A stretch of 32,904 bases of DNA from a virus, in IMG/VR virus record IMGVR_UViG_3300027712_000012, positions 1 through 32,904 of that record, one strand, 5' to 3'. The position numbers and the translations under genes were made by a program. Shown piece after piece: positions 1 through 7,603 of this stretch (positions are counted from its first letter, which is position 1; every line of letters begins with the position of its first letter). The notes under the pieces were generated by a model that saw only the letters and a list, made by a program, of their open reading frames with translations, made no database searches and had not been told where the DNA came from.

Positions 1-127
1 CATCAAGCCGTTGACCACGAATCAAATGCGTAATGCCACGTTTTGCAATTGCCTCTGTCAAAGGTTGCCCTACGTTTGCCCAACAGCAATTTAAATAACT
101 CTGTACTCGTACTGGCTTATCGCCTGA
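1..127. repeat. Terminal direct repeat, left copy (circular closure)
   Basis: Bases 1-127 are identical to 32778-32904. The PAPS-reductase-like gene reads in frame across the join, so the sequence is a closed circle of 32,777 bp with a duplicated end. An odd length of exactly 127 bases is typical of a k-mer overlap left by a short-read assembler. It need not be a physical terminal repeat of the virion DNA. Confidence 0.95.
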
Positions 128-379
128 AAATTGCATACCTTCAAAACTATGATCAACCGGCACAACATCGCTTGGATAACCATAAAATTTAATTTGTTGC
201 TCTTGATTTGACTTTACTTCAATAAACTCAACTGCATCTGCTTTAACCTGTTCAATGATTTCCATTGTTTCAGGGTACGCTTTACCAGTATTTGCCCAAA
301 AGACAATTGGATTCTTTTCACGGTACAAGTACCAACACGCTAAAGAATCCTTCCCACCTGAGAACGCTAATCCAAGCAT
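1..379 (-). CDS. PAPS/APS reductase-family protein, N-terminal part (split by window ends)
   Basis: This is the N-terminal 126 residues of a 230-residue protein; the rest is at 32464-32777 on the joined circle. It starts at ATG 379, sharing one base with the stop of the upstream 550-residue gene (TAATG), so the two are probably translationally coupled. The first residues contain the PP-loop SGGKDS (residues 7-12) of ATP-pyrophosphatases and PAPS reductases. A Cys-Cys pair at 98-99 is followed by PLTEA and then HLIRGQRLDES, which parallels the CC...PL...GLRRDQS order of CysH. Members activate or reduce adenylyl-sulfate compounds or catalyse related sulfur transfer. The phage substrate is unknown. 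Family membership is well supported; the precise reaction is inference. Confidence 0.85.
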   Translation of the reverse strand, partial: MLGLAFSGGKDSLACWYLYREKNPIVFWANTGKAYPETMEIIEQVKADAVEFIEVKSNQEQQIKFYGYPSDVVPVDHSFEGMQFSGDKPVRVQSYLNCCWANVGQPLTEAIAKRGITHLIRGQRLD

Positions 380-2031
380 TAGAAATACATTGCCGCCATG
401 CCGCCTAATGAAGTAAGGCCTTGCATGGTTGAGTTGTTGCCTGCTTGCTGAATCCCGTAAGCTTGATTTGCCGCTTGACCTTGAGCTTGTGCGCCTGCAA
501 AAGTCGGCGCTGGTGCAACTTGTGTACCCTGATAACCTTGGAATTGCGGCAATTGAATTTGTGAGCCGCCCATTAAGCCAAGAATCTCATTTAATGGTTG
601 CGCCCGTAATGCAGATTGCTGGGCTAAAGATTGTTGTATGGCTTGGTTATTAAATTGTGCGTTGTTTAAGTTCTGACCGTATAACTGTTGTTGTGCTGCA
701 TTGTTTAATTGAACATTATTTGCATTTTGACCGTATAACTGCGCTTGTGCAGCATTTGTAAATTGACCTGCACCTACGTTTTGACCATATTGCTGTGCTT
801 GTGCTGCATTATTAGCTTGTTGCGCTGCCAAAGCCTGATTAAAGTTTTGACCAACAGCCGAGTTATACAATTGATCGGCTGTTACGCCTTGACCAAAGTT
901 TTGTGCCACAGCTTGATTTTGAAGTTGATTAGCAGTAATACCTTGACCAAAGTTTTGACCAACCGCTTGATTGTATAAACCTGCACCCGCCAATAAAGCC
1001 TGATTGCCAAATGTGCCAGTTGTATTTAATTCATTTAACCCTTGTTGCCGAGCCGCCATATCAACGTTAATACTTTGCAAGGCCGCTTGGTTATACAAGT
1101 CATTTTTGCTCATTTCACGGTTTCTAAACGCAGCATCGTAGGCAGCTGTGCCTGGCGCTAACCCTTGATTTGCCAACGCTTGTTTAAATGACGTATCGCC
1201 TTGTTGAATTGTTGGGTTTAACCGATCAAGAATAGCTTGTTGTGCATTAATACCTGCATTAGTAGGCATTTGCGTTAAATTGCTTGTGTTTAATGATGTT
1301 TGCAACGGCACATAGCCTTGTGCTAAACCATAAGTATTGGCATTAACGTTACCGCTTGCCAAACCATAAGTATTTGCTTGAGTGTTTGCTCTTGCTAATC
1401 CATAATCACCTGCGCCCAATCCCGTTTGCACATTAGAAACTTGTACAGGGTTATATCCCGCAATAGTTGATTGAATATTGCCCGATGGCGCAACTGTATT
1501 TTGAATGTTGCCTGAATTAGCAACTGTATTTTGAATAGGCGCTAAATTTGGATTAAACGATTGATTTAAAACGTTCTGAGCATTATTTGCGCCTGTCTGA
1601 CCAAGATTAGCCAAAGCAGTTTGGACACGCATTTGAGCGTCAAGTGTTTGTTGCGCTTGCGGATTTAATGACTGCGTAATTGTTGGTTGGCCGCCGCCAG
1701 TTGTAAATGCTTCACGGGTTGGCGCTGCACCTCGCTGTGCATTAGCTGCATCAAATCCTGCTTGATCAAAAGTTGTTTGACCGCTTTCACCAGACCGATA
1801 ATAAGAATTTGGATCAATTTTATTTGCGTTGTATTTAGCCAACGCTGTTTCGTATGAAGATTGGTCAAATGTCGGGTTTGAATAAGTAACCGTTTGATTG
1901 CCAAACGGTGTGTACATATTTGGGTTAGACATAATATTGGATTGCTTTGCAGAGGCAAGATTATCAATACCTTGCTGCTTGGCTGCGCCGACATAATCCG
2001 GTGTTGGTGGTGCTGATGCTGACTTACCCAT
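379..2031 (-). CDS. Gln/Asn/Ala-rich repeat-containing virion protein (550 aa)
   Basis: I do not recognise a catalytic domain. The composition is dominated by Gln, Asn, Ala and Gly. Three repeat zones are visible: 10-residue units around residues 165-190 (IQNTVANSGN and variants), NTYGLA-type units around 208-240, and six tandem 18-residue units at 352-459. There is no signal peptide or clear transmembrane segment. The gene lies downstream of the nozzle and acetyltransferase genes and upstream of the PAPS-reductase-like and ejection-type genes. Podoviruses encode internal core or ejection proteins at this position, and such proteins are often long, low-complexity and Gln/Ala rich. I infer a structural or ejected protein. 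It overlaps the acetyltransferase gene by 8 bases at its start and the next gene by one base at its stop. Confidence 0.75.
   Translation of the reverse strand: MGKSASAPPTPDYVGAAKQQGIDNLASAKQSNIMSNPNMYTPFGNQTVTYSNPTFDQSSYETALAKYNANKIDPNSYYRSGESGQTTFDQAGFDAANAQRGAAPTREAFTTGGGQPTITQSLNPQAQQTLDAQMRVQTALANLGQTGANNAQNVLNQSFNPNLAPIQNTVANSGNIQNTVAPSGNIQSTIAGYNPVQVSNVQTGLGAGDYGLARANTQANTYGLASGNVNANTYGLAQGYVPLQTSLNTSNLTQMPTNAGINAQQAILDRLNPTIQQGDTSFKQALANQGLAPGTAAYDAAFRNREMSKNDLYNQAALQSINVDMAARQQGLNELNTTGTFGNQALLAGAGLYNQAVGQNFGQGITANQLQNQAVAQNFGQGVTADQLYNSAVGQNFNQALAAQQANNAAQAQQYGQNVGAGQFTNAAQAQLYGQNANNVQLNNAAQQQLYGQNLNNAQFNNQAIQQSLAQQSALRAQPLNEILGLMGGSQIQLPQFQGYQGTQVAPAPTFAGAQAQGQAANQAYGIQQAGNNSTMQGLTSLGGMAAMYF
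655..978 (-). repeat. Six tandem 54-bp units encoding 18-aa repeats
   Basis: Within the 550-residue protein, residues 352-459 split into six units of exactly 18 residues: LYNQAVGQNFGQGITANQ, LQNQAVAQNFGQGVTADQ, LYNSAVGQNFNQALAAQQ, ANNAAQAQQYGQNVGAGQ, FTNAAQAQLYGQNANNVQ and LNNAAQQQLYGQNLNNAQ. A degenerate seventh unit (FNNQAIQQSLAQQS...) follows. The invariant features are N at position 3, A at position 5 and a Q-(F/Y)-x-Q core. The DNA copies are diverged, so this is an old amplification held by selection on protein sequence. Confidence 0.9.
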
Positions 2032-2470
2032 TATTTACCCCTAGAAACCGGCAATTTTCTTTTGCCAATGTCAAAAATATAATATCGCCATCCGGTGCTG
2101 CATTTTTAACCCTTGCTTCTTCAATAAAACCCATCTTAGTAACTAATTTTAAACTTTTTGCATGGGTACTGCTTACCGGCACAATAATCTTTTTTACCTT
2201 ACAAAACTCAAAAGGGTAACTAAATATCGCTTTTAAATACCCTTTTGTCATACGGCCTTCAATTGCTATATGGCACACAATCGAGGCTTTGTTCCAATTC
2301 TCGTAAATTACGCCTGCAATAATTTGACCATCATGCTCTAACCCAATTGCTTGCGAATTATCTGCAAAATACTTACCTTGTACTCGGTCAGCTACCCAAT
2401 AGCCAATTACATCGCCCTGGACTATATGCCAGCCCAACCTTGTTGATAAACAATGTCCGTCGATGCCCAT
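2024..2470 (-). CDS. GNAT-family N-acetyltransferase-like protein
   Basis: This 148-residue protein resembles small phage GNAT acetyltransferases, which move an acetyl group from acetyl-CoA to an amine. The middle (residues about 40-125) has the GNAT order: IGLEHDGQIIAGVIYENW (beta strands), then the segment ending GRMTKGYLKAIFSYPFE, then KKIIVPVSSTHAKSLKLVTKMGF with the typical C-terminal xxNxxSxxLxxKxGF-like element. The ATG at 2470 lies 49 bases inside the nozzle gene with an AAGGA about 11 bases upstream, so the true start could be slightly further in. Its place between two virion genes suggests it acts late, perhaps on a virion or host-surface protein, but the target is unknown. Confidence 0.7.
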   Translation of the reverse strand: MGIDGHCLSTRLGWHIVQGDVIGYWVADRVQGKYFADNSQAIGLEHDGQIIAGVIYENWNKASIVCHIAIEGRMTKGYLKAIFSYPFEFCKVKKIIVPVSSTHAKSLKLVTKMGFIEEARVKNAAPDGDIIFLTLAKENCRFLGVNNG

Positions 2471-3951
2471 AGAATTGTCGTTCCTTGAGAGGCCGTTTTA
2501 AATTGAGTTGCAGCGCAATAACCAATGCCAGTCACGCCTTGCCAGTTGTTTGTGATAACCGTATCTGTAGCCCAATAACCAACATCCCATAGCGCAACGT
2601 CCCATTTTGCAGATACTTGTGGGCTAAAACTTAGCGCCGCAGTTGTGTCTGCCAAATCAAAATCCATGTTTAAACCAATAAAAATTGATGGCGTACCGTT
2701 TGTGAAAATTGACGGTCTTGCTCTAGTAAAATACTTTTTTACCCCACGGGCATCAAAGTAGTTAAATGCTTGCAACGCGTAACCGTTTATATCGCTTGTG
2801 TCATTTGCGTAATTGTCATCCCATGCATGGGCAACAAATCCGTTACCGCCCCAATATGGTTCGTTTTCAAAAATTGTCCAACAATTAGCATATTGGCCTG
2901 TAAAATTACACCATGCTTTAGTAATGTTATTCATCACATATTGCTGTTGCTGCCCTTCTTGAATTGGCACATTTACAGTCAAAGCGTTGTGTTTAGGATC
3001 AAAACTAATATCCCAACCAAAATTATCACCATAAGACTGCGTTGCCGCAGAAAATGCGCCTTGAATCTTGTCTGATAATGCAATTCTTGGGTCTAGTCTA
3101 GATGATTGAAGACTAGCGGCAAGTGGATAAAGACCGTTATAGGTAAGAATAATCATATCCCCGCCATACTTCATCAAGCATCGTTTGCCAACAGGCTTAC
3201 CAATGCGCCAAACGCCCACTAGAGCAAATTTTGTAATATCTGATGGGTCAGTACCAGAATAAACAATAACCTCGCCATTGGAAGTTATGAACACTAGGTT
3301 ATCGTCTACTCCATAGCCAGCATCAATTGTCCAAGTCCCCGCTGCAACTAAATATCCACCTAATTGAGCAACTGAACTCATGTCAATTGCGTTTGCAGCA
3401 CCTTGAATGGATAAGGTAGGTAAGTACCATGCTTTTAATGTTGATGCTTGCGTAAACCAAACTTGGTTTTTAAACGTGGTGATATTGCTTAAAGTTGATG
3501 CGGTTACACCAGTAATGGTTGGATTTGTCCAAATCGATCCGTTATACAGCAACGGCGCATCAATTCCATTGACCGCATATAAGTAACCACCGGCAGGCGT
3601 TGTGACGTTGGTATATTCCCATTTAGCGTTGCTTAAACTTGTCTTTACAGCTGCGCCAACAGCACCGCCATTGGTGCAGTCGTAAATTGATGTTCCCGCA
3701 ATTGCAAATAATTTGTCAATTGCGCCGCTTGAATAACCCATCAATGTCTGAACTTGACCTGAAATGCCGGTTGAATATTTTGTGTATCCACCACGCAACA
3801 CCACATTATTGACTGTGGGGAACAAATTGGTTAATTGAACGGCATCGAGCGTATCCATGTTTGCAATAGAATCTCGCACGTTCCAACCACCAATAGGCGC
3901 TGGCAATGATTGAACACGAGCCGCCGCACCTTGAACAAGTCGGCTTGCCAT
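2422..3951 (-). CDS. Podovirus tail nozzle / tail-tube-like protein
   Basis: A 509-residue protein that I assign to the nozzle (tail-tube B-like, beta-propeller) class of short-tailed phages. The N-terminus (SLPAPIGGWNVRDSIANM, then DAVQLTNLFPT and VLRGGYTKY) is the usual opening of this family, in which a long beta-rich chain follows. Trp, Tyr and Gly are frequent, as expected for a propeller. Start choice: ATG 3951 has AAGGGAAAG about six bases upstream, whereas the earlier in-frame ATG at 3969 has no ribosome site. It follows the adaptor gene, interrupted only by an HNH gene on the other strand. Nozzle proteins close the tail and gate DNA exit. The family call is fairly sure; the fold is inferred. 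Confidence 0.75.
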   Translation of the reverse strand: MASRLVQGAAARVQSLPAPIGGWNVRDSIANMDTLDAVQLTNLFPTVNNVVLRGGYTKYSTGISGQVQTLMGYSSGAIDKLFAIAGTSIYDCTNGGAVGAAVKTSLSNAKWEYTNVTTPAGGYLYAVNGIDAPLLYNGSIWTNPTITGVTASTLSNITTFKNQVWFTQASTLKAWYLPTLSIQGAANAIDMSSVAQLGGYLVAAGTWTIDAGYGVDDNLVFITSNGEVIVYSGTDPSDITKFALVGVWRIGKPVGKRCLMKYGGDMIILTYNGLYPLAASLQSSRLDPRIALSDKIQGAFSAATQSYGDNFGWDISFDPKHNALTVNVPIQEGQQQQYVMNNITKAWCNFTGQYANCWTIFENEPYWGGNGFVAHAWDDNYANDTSDINGYALQAFNYFDARGVKKYFTRARPSIFTNGTPSIFIGLNMDFDLADTTAALSFSPQVSAKWDVALWDVGYWATDTVITNNWQGVTGIGYCAATQFKTASQGTTILWASTDIVYQQGWAGI

Positions 3952-3988
3952 GTTATACTTTCCCTTCATTTAACATGAGGGAATTATT

Positions 3989-4474
3989 ATGGAACAATGG
4001 CGTGATGTTATTGGTTTTGAGGGTCTTTACCAAGTTTCTGATTTTGGCAATGTTAAAAACGCAAAAACCGGACTGATTAAAAAACTTCAATTGAATAAAA
4101 GATTGAATCGTCCGCAAATTTGTTTGTCTAAATTTGATAAAGTGACCACTTTTTACCCGCACAAATTGGTTATGGAAGCGTTTGTAAGTAAACGACCAGA
4201 GGGAATGGAATGTTGCCATGCTGATGGCGATCCTTGGAATAATGCGTTGACCAATCTTCGATGGGATAACAGAACAAATAACAGCCAAGACAAGTTTAAA
4301 CATGGCACGCAAAAGATGGGCGAAAAGCACCCAATGTCTAAATTGACTGTTGAAAAAGTTTTGGCAATTAGACAAGACAACCGTGTTCATAGAATTATTG
4401 CAATTGAACACGGAGTTAGCCAATCCGTTATTTCTGAAATTAAATCTAGAAAGTCTTGGGCACACGTTAGTTAA
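3989..4474 (+). CDS. Free-standing NUMOD4/HNH homing endonuclease
   Basis: A 161-residue homing-type HNH endonuclease. Residues 2-22 (EQWRDVIGFEGLYQVSDFGN) match the NUMOD4 DNA-binding motif. The HNH_3-type core is around residues 70-105 (CHADGDPWNNALTNLRWD...N). A C-terminal helix-turn-helix (TVEKVLAIRQ ... IAIEHGVSQSVISEIKSR) is at about 117-155. It has a clear ribosome site (GAGGGAA) before ATG 3989. It is encoded against the late genes, exactly in the gap between the nozzle start and the adaptor stop, overlapping the latter by 8 bases. It interrupts no reading frame and is not within a visible intron. It is probably a selfish element that cuts genomes lacking it. Confidence 0.9.
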   Translation: MEQWRDVIGFEGLYQVSDFGNVKNAKTGLIKKLQLNKRLNRPQICLSKFDKVTTFYPHKLVMEAFVSKRPEGMECCHADGDPWNNALTNLRWDNRTNNSQDKFKHGTQKMGEKHPMSKLTVEKVLAIRQDNRVHRIIAIEHGVSQSVISEIKSRKSWAHVS

Positions 4475-5375
4475 CCCCATAACCCGTGTCGGGCACGTTA
4501 TCATACCCAATCAAAACTGTGCCTGGGCGTGGTGCAAACGACAAATTAGCTGCTGACGTATCTTGCGCCCGAACAATCTCGAATTCTTCAATATAATTTC
4601 GATACATTGCTGTGGTATCAAAGCCTTTAGCCTCAAAATACTTGAGTTTGGTAGCCAAAACCATCAAGCGATCTGGGTAAATACAAGTATCGTTGTCGGC
4701 AGTGAAAGATGTTTTTACAACGCCGGTATCTGATAACGCCCAACCATTTGACCGATATTCGTAACCTAACAACTCGTTAGTCGAAACGCCAGGCCAAATC
4801 TGAAAGTATTTGCCAAGCAATCGGTAACGAATCCGTGGGCCAGTTGAGATAAAGCCAGACAACAGCCATTCCCATTGCTGTGGGCTTTCAGGACCAAGCA
4901 TTTCCCAATGTTTCGATTTGTCCCAATGGGTTCTTGGAACGGTTGATTCGTAATCTGAGGGTAATGCGTACTTCACCTTTTCAAAAGTGATCGTAGCCCC
5001 TGTATACGTCCCTGTAGATGGCAAGTTGACGGTTACTTGCGTGGCTGAGTCAACCGACTCAATGTAACAAGCGTTTGAAATACCGTTGCCCACCACTTGA
5101 TACGTTGAATCAAGCCCAGCAGTCGATGGGATGCCGGTGATGGTGTAAGTGTTCAGCGTCACGTTACCCGTTGTTTGGGTATAGACCGTTGTGAATGTAT
5201 ATTGCTTTGTTAATTGCCGCCAGTCATGCTTTCTTAAAAATTCATAACCGGCAGCGTTCATTAACGCCAAGATTTGAATTACATCTTGGTTGGTATTTGA
5301 TGCCACAGTAGTTGGCGTTGATACCCCAAGCTCATTAGTGACTTGGGTTACTAGCTGTAGCATCGTTGATGACAT
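4467..5375 (-). CDS. Head-tail adaptor / neck protein (podovirus type)
   Basis: A 302-residue protein with the features of adaptor proteins found between portal and nozzle in short-tailed phages. It has a helical N-terminal part (MLQLVTQVTNELGV ... QILALMNAAGYEFLRKHDWRQL), a beta-rich insertion (residues about 55-130) rich in Thr and Val, then ALPSDYES and the aromatic segments typical of the family. It starts at ATG 5375 with GAGG six bases upstream, immediately after the stop of the preceding 178-residue gene. Adaptors form a ring under the portal and anchor the nozzle. I rate the role as likely, based on N-terminal pattern and gene order. Confidence 0.7.
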   Translation of the reverse strand: MSSTMLQLVTQVTNELGVSTPTTVASNTNQDVIQILALMNAAGYEFLRKHDWRQLTKQYTFTTVYTQTTGNVTLNTYTITGIPSTAGLDSTYQVVGNGISNACYIESVDSATQVTVNLPSTGTYTGATITFEKVKYALPSDYESTVPRTHWDKSKHWEMLGPESPQQWEWLLSGFISTGPRIRYRLLGKYFQIWPGVSTNELLGYEYRSNGWALSDTGVVKTSFTADNDTCIYPDRLMVLATKLKYFEAKGFDTTAMYRNYIEEFEIVRAQDTSAANLSFAPRPGTVLIGYDNVPDTGYGVN

Positions 5376-5912
5376 TTAGTCCTCTTTTTTTGGCCTCCCA
5401 ACCTTCTTTTCTGATAATTGAGCCATCAAAGCCGCCATTTGCTCTTTAACTTCAGCAAGCTCTTGCTTTGTTTTTTCAATTTCAGTTTGACTTGAAGATT
5501 GGTTTTTAACTTGTAAATAACGCCTTGCCTGCTCTCGCAAGCCCACCGCACCCATGCCAATACGCTGCAATTGGTTATCGGTAGCGGTAGCAACTTGCTC
5601 AACGGTCTGAAACTTAAAAATTTGCAATTCTGCCATCTGCATATCGTTAAAGTTTTCAGGATCGTCTTGTACCCATTGTTTCAACGGCACACCAATAATT
5701 TCTGCATTATTGTTTTGCATTTGAAAGTGCAACCATTGGCGAGGGAAACGCTGCTTATGATCGTCCCGAACGGGTTGATCAATAATCGTCGTTTTATCGC
5801 CTGGCACTATGATTCTAACAAACGGCTTATCTTTATAAGGATCTTTATCGTAAACATAGAACTCGACATGTAGGTGAGAATCTGCGTTGAAAACATCGCT
5901 GTCTAAAGCCAA
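5376..5912 (-). CDS. Conserved phage protein with C-terminal coiled coil (178 aa, TTG start)
   Basis: I do not recognise an enzymatic domain. The N-terminal half (ALDSDVFNADSHLHVEFYVY ... PRQWLHFQMQ) looks like a compact alpha/beta domain. The C-terminal half includes LQRIGMGAVGLREQARRYL, then a Glu/Lys/Gln-rich helix predicted as coiled coil, and a basic tail (KKVGRPKKED). The frame is open upstream to an ATG at 5984, but that would overlap the preceding gene by about 70 bases. TTG at 5912 has AGGGG six bases upstream and starts directly after the previous stop, so I choose it. It sits between two structural genes and is probably virion- or assembly-related. Confidence 0.7.
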   Translation of the reverse strand: MALDSDVFNADSHLHVEFYVYDKDPYKDKPFVRIIVPGDKTTIIDQPVRDDHKQRFPRQWLHFQMQNNNAEIIGVPLKQWVQDDPENFNDMQMAELQIFKFQTVEQVATATDNQLQRIGMGAVGLREQARRYLQVKNQSSSQTEIEKTKQELAEVKEQMAALMAQLSEKKVGRPKKED

Positions 5913-5913
5913 T

Positions 5914-6276
5914 TTATGCCCCTGTGATTGAAACCCATGTAGTGGCGGAAGTTGCTGCCAACAGAATTGTTTTTGCTGTTGCAACCGTTACGCTTGATGC
6001 AGCTGCGTTAATTGTGCTGCTTGTATTGTACGGATAAATTGTAATTGTTTGACCAGAATCATTACGAATAATGACCTGTGCGCCAACTTCAGTCGGTGGC
6101 AATTTAACGCCAGTTGATGCAGACGAAGTGGTAATTGTGTTATTAACGGCTGAGATTTGCAACGCATCTGATGCAGTTGAACCTGTTGCAACTAAGCCAG
6201 TTGCACCGTCACCGCAAATTGTTGAAGCAGATAGTGGCGAGTTGCCTGCGCCTTGAATTCTTGATGGAAATGCCAT
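5914..6276 (-). CDS. Small Ser/Thr/Ala-rich virion-associated protein
   Basis: This 120-residue protein has no charged core and is very rich in Ser, Thr, Ala and Ile, suggesting a beta-structured virion component. Its second half (VGAQVIIRNDSGQTITIYPY ... AKTILLAATSATTWVSITG) is a pattern common in small phage proteins that accompany capsid or tail genes. ATG 6276 has AAAGGA six bases upstream. It lies between the MptE-like gene and the 178-residue gene in the structural block. A decoration or fibre-associated role is plausible but unproven. Confidence 0.65.
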   Translation of the reverse strand: MAFPSRIQGAGNSPLSASTICGDGATGLVATGSTASDALQISAVNNTITTSSASTGVKLPPTEVGAQVIIRNDSGQTITIYPYNTSSTINAAASSVTVATAKTILLAATSATTWVSITGA

Positions 6277-6291
6277 GATAGTCCTTTAAGT

Positions 6292-7059
6292 TTAATTACT
6301 CATTGCTTTTGCCATTTCGTGCAAAAGCCCATCGCCACATACTTCAATCGTGACATCTTCAAAGCCTGCCACGACATTCTGAAAATCCGTTACTTGCTGT
6401 GCCATCCACGGCGCACACTTATAGGTTACATCGTTCACCATAGCGTCAATAATACGTTCGCCATTGTTACTTGTTTGCTCGTAAGCGTGGTGTTCGCCAT
6501 TTCGATAGCTTGAATCCATGCCAAACATAAAGATACGTTTAAAGCCTTGCAACTTAGCCAATATCAACGACAAAATGCCAACAGTTGTAAACCCACCCAT
6601 CAAATGAACTGGTCGAGCTTTTTCATGCTCAAGCAATTCATAAACACCAGGCGTATTGGCGTGTACTAGCACTACTTTGTAACCTTCCAACGCATCAAAT
6701 ATTGCATCGTCGCATTGGCTTGTAATGTAAAACGTAGTCGATTGCTGTGGATTTTGAACAAATCTCACGTTCTCTGGTCGAGCGTCTAACATTACCATCG
6801 CATCAGGAATAATGCCTTGCCCAATCATATAGTCGTAAGTGCCGTTTACAGCCCATACTTTTGCACCGTTTTGATGGCGTAACCGCAACTGGTCAATTGT
6901 GTCAACCAGACTTGGCCCACCACCAACAAGACAGACGCTGCCTTGGCGTGACTCGTCAAAATCAAACCAAGGCAGCGATCTTTTTACGGATCGCTGCACA
7001 TTGCCCAACAAAACGTCAGGCTCTGTGTTTCCAACTACATCAAGAACAGCTTCAATCAT
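6292..7059 (-). CDS. MptE-like / DUF115 domain protein
   Basis: A 255-residue protein with the DUF115 / 6-hydroxymethylpterin pyrophosphokinase MptE-like pattern. It has the glycine-rich loop SVCLVGGGPSLVDTI near residues 41-55, the AVNGTYDYMIGQGIIPDAMV segment and MLDARPENVRFV at about 91-102. A later region (GGFTTVGILSLILAKLQGFKRIFMFGMDSSY) carries the second nucleotide-fold half. Bacterial relatives include motility-associated factors linked to flagellin glycosylation; phage members sit among surface-sugar genes. It starts at ATG 7059, sharing a base with the stop of the upstream gene. Together with the glycosyltransferase and methyltransferase upstream, it may modify virion or host-surface glycans. 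The exact substrate is unknown. Confidence 0.75.
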   Translation of the reverse strand: MIEAVLDVVGNTEPDVLLGNVQRSVKRSLPWFDFDESRQGSVCLVGGGPSLVDTIDQLRLRHQNGAKVWAVNGTYDYMIGQGIIPDAMVMLDARPENVRFVQNPQQSTTFYITSQCDDAIFDALEGYKVVLVHANTPGVYELLEHEKARPVHLMGGFTTVGILSLILAKLQGFKRIFMFGMDSSYRNGEHHAYEQTSNNGERIIDAMVNDVTYKCAPWMAQQVTDFQNVVAGFEDVTIEVCGDGLLHEMAKAMSN

Positions 7060-7592
7060 TAGGTAATTTGTGACTGTAGATGTGGACGGTTGATGGTCAC
7101 AGTGACCGTGGAAGTCGTAGAAGTAACGGTAGTCAGGTTGGCTGAACGAGCAGCAACAACTTGCAAGCCAGCAGATGCCAAGACTTTTACACGACCGGCT
7201 GTAGCCGACAAGAACAGAGTGACGTTAGGTGCAACGGTCACAGCAGTTTTCTTGATGACTGCATTACCAGCAATCTGATACCAACCATAAAGACCCGCTG
7301 TGCAAGCCGACATAGCGACTGCAACAGGCACGTCTTGAACGGCGGTGTTGACAACCAAAGTTGTTTGATAAGTTGTAGCGTTGTAACGCACAACCGAGCC
7401 AACAACAGTTGATGCCACGCCTAACAGCAAGATGAACTCGCCTTCGCCGTAAGTTGGATCAAATGCACGAACGATAGTACCTAAAACAGCTGGGGGCGTT
7501 GGGATGGTCGTGCCGCCTGCTGTAGTAATACCAGAATCCGTTTGAGCAATTTGCAGGAGTCCTGCACGGGGTTCGTCGAATGTATATGCCAT
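7059..7592 (-). CDS. Putative capsid decoration / head-associated protein
   Basis: A 177-residue protein placed directly after the major capsid gene, the usual site of decoration or head-stabilising proteins. It is rich in Val, Thr and Ala with alternating hydrophobics, indicating beta structure. Readable segments include FDPTYGEGEFILLLGVASTV, DVPVAVAMSACTAGLYGWYQ and a Thr-rich tail. ATG 7592 has AAGGA eight bases upstream. There are no catalytic motifs. Proteins opening MAYTFDEPRAGLLQIAQTD are recurrent next to coat genes in environmental podoviruses, as far as I recall. The decoration role is inferred from position and composition. Confidence 0.65.
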   Translation of the reverse strand: MAYTFDEPRAGLLQIAQTDSGITTAGGTTIPTPPAVLGTIVRAFDPTYGEGEFILLLGVASTVVGSVVRYNATTYQTTLVVNTAVQDVPVAVAMSACTAGLYGWYQIAGNAVIKKTAVTVAPNVTLFLSATAGRVKVLASAGLQVVAARSANLTTVTSTTSTVTVTINRPHLQSQIT

Positions 7593-7603
7593 GATGGTTT
7601 TCC

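Noticed and set aside
1-127. 127-base direct repeat at the ends as a physical terminal repeat of virion DNA
   Set aside because: The length is a typical assembler k-mer and the repeat lies inside a single protein gene, so it indicates circular assembly, not packaging ends.
655-978. CRISPR-like array from the regular 54-base spacing
   Set aside because: The units are diverged coding repeats in frame with one protein, with no unique spacers.
3953-4510. 185-residue frame on the minus strand
   Set aside because: It is antisense to the clear HNH endonuclease gene and lacks any family pattern.
5913-5984. Upstream ATG extension of the 178-residue gene
   Set aside because: It would overlap the previous gene by about 70 bases; TTG 5912 with a strong ribosome site fits better.
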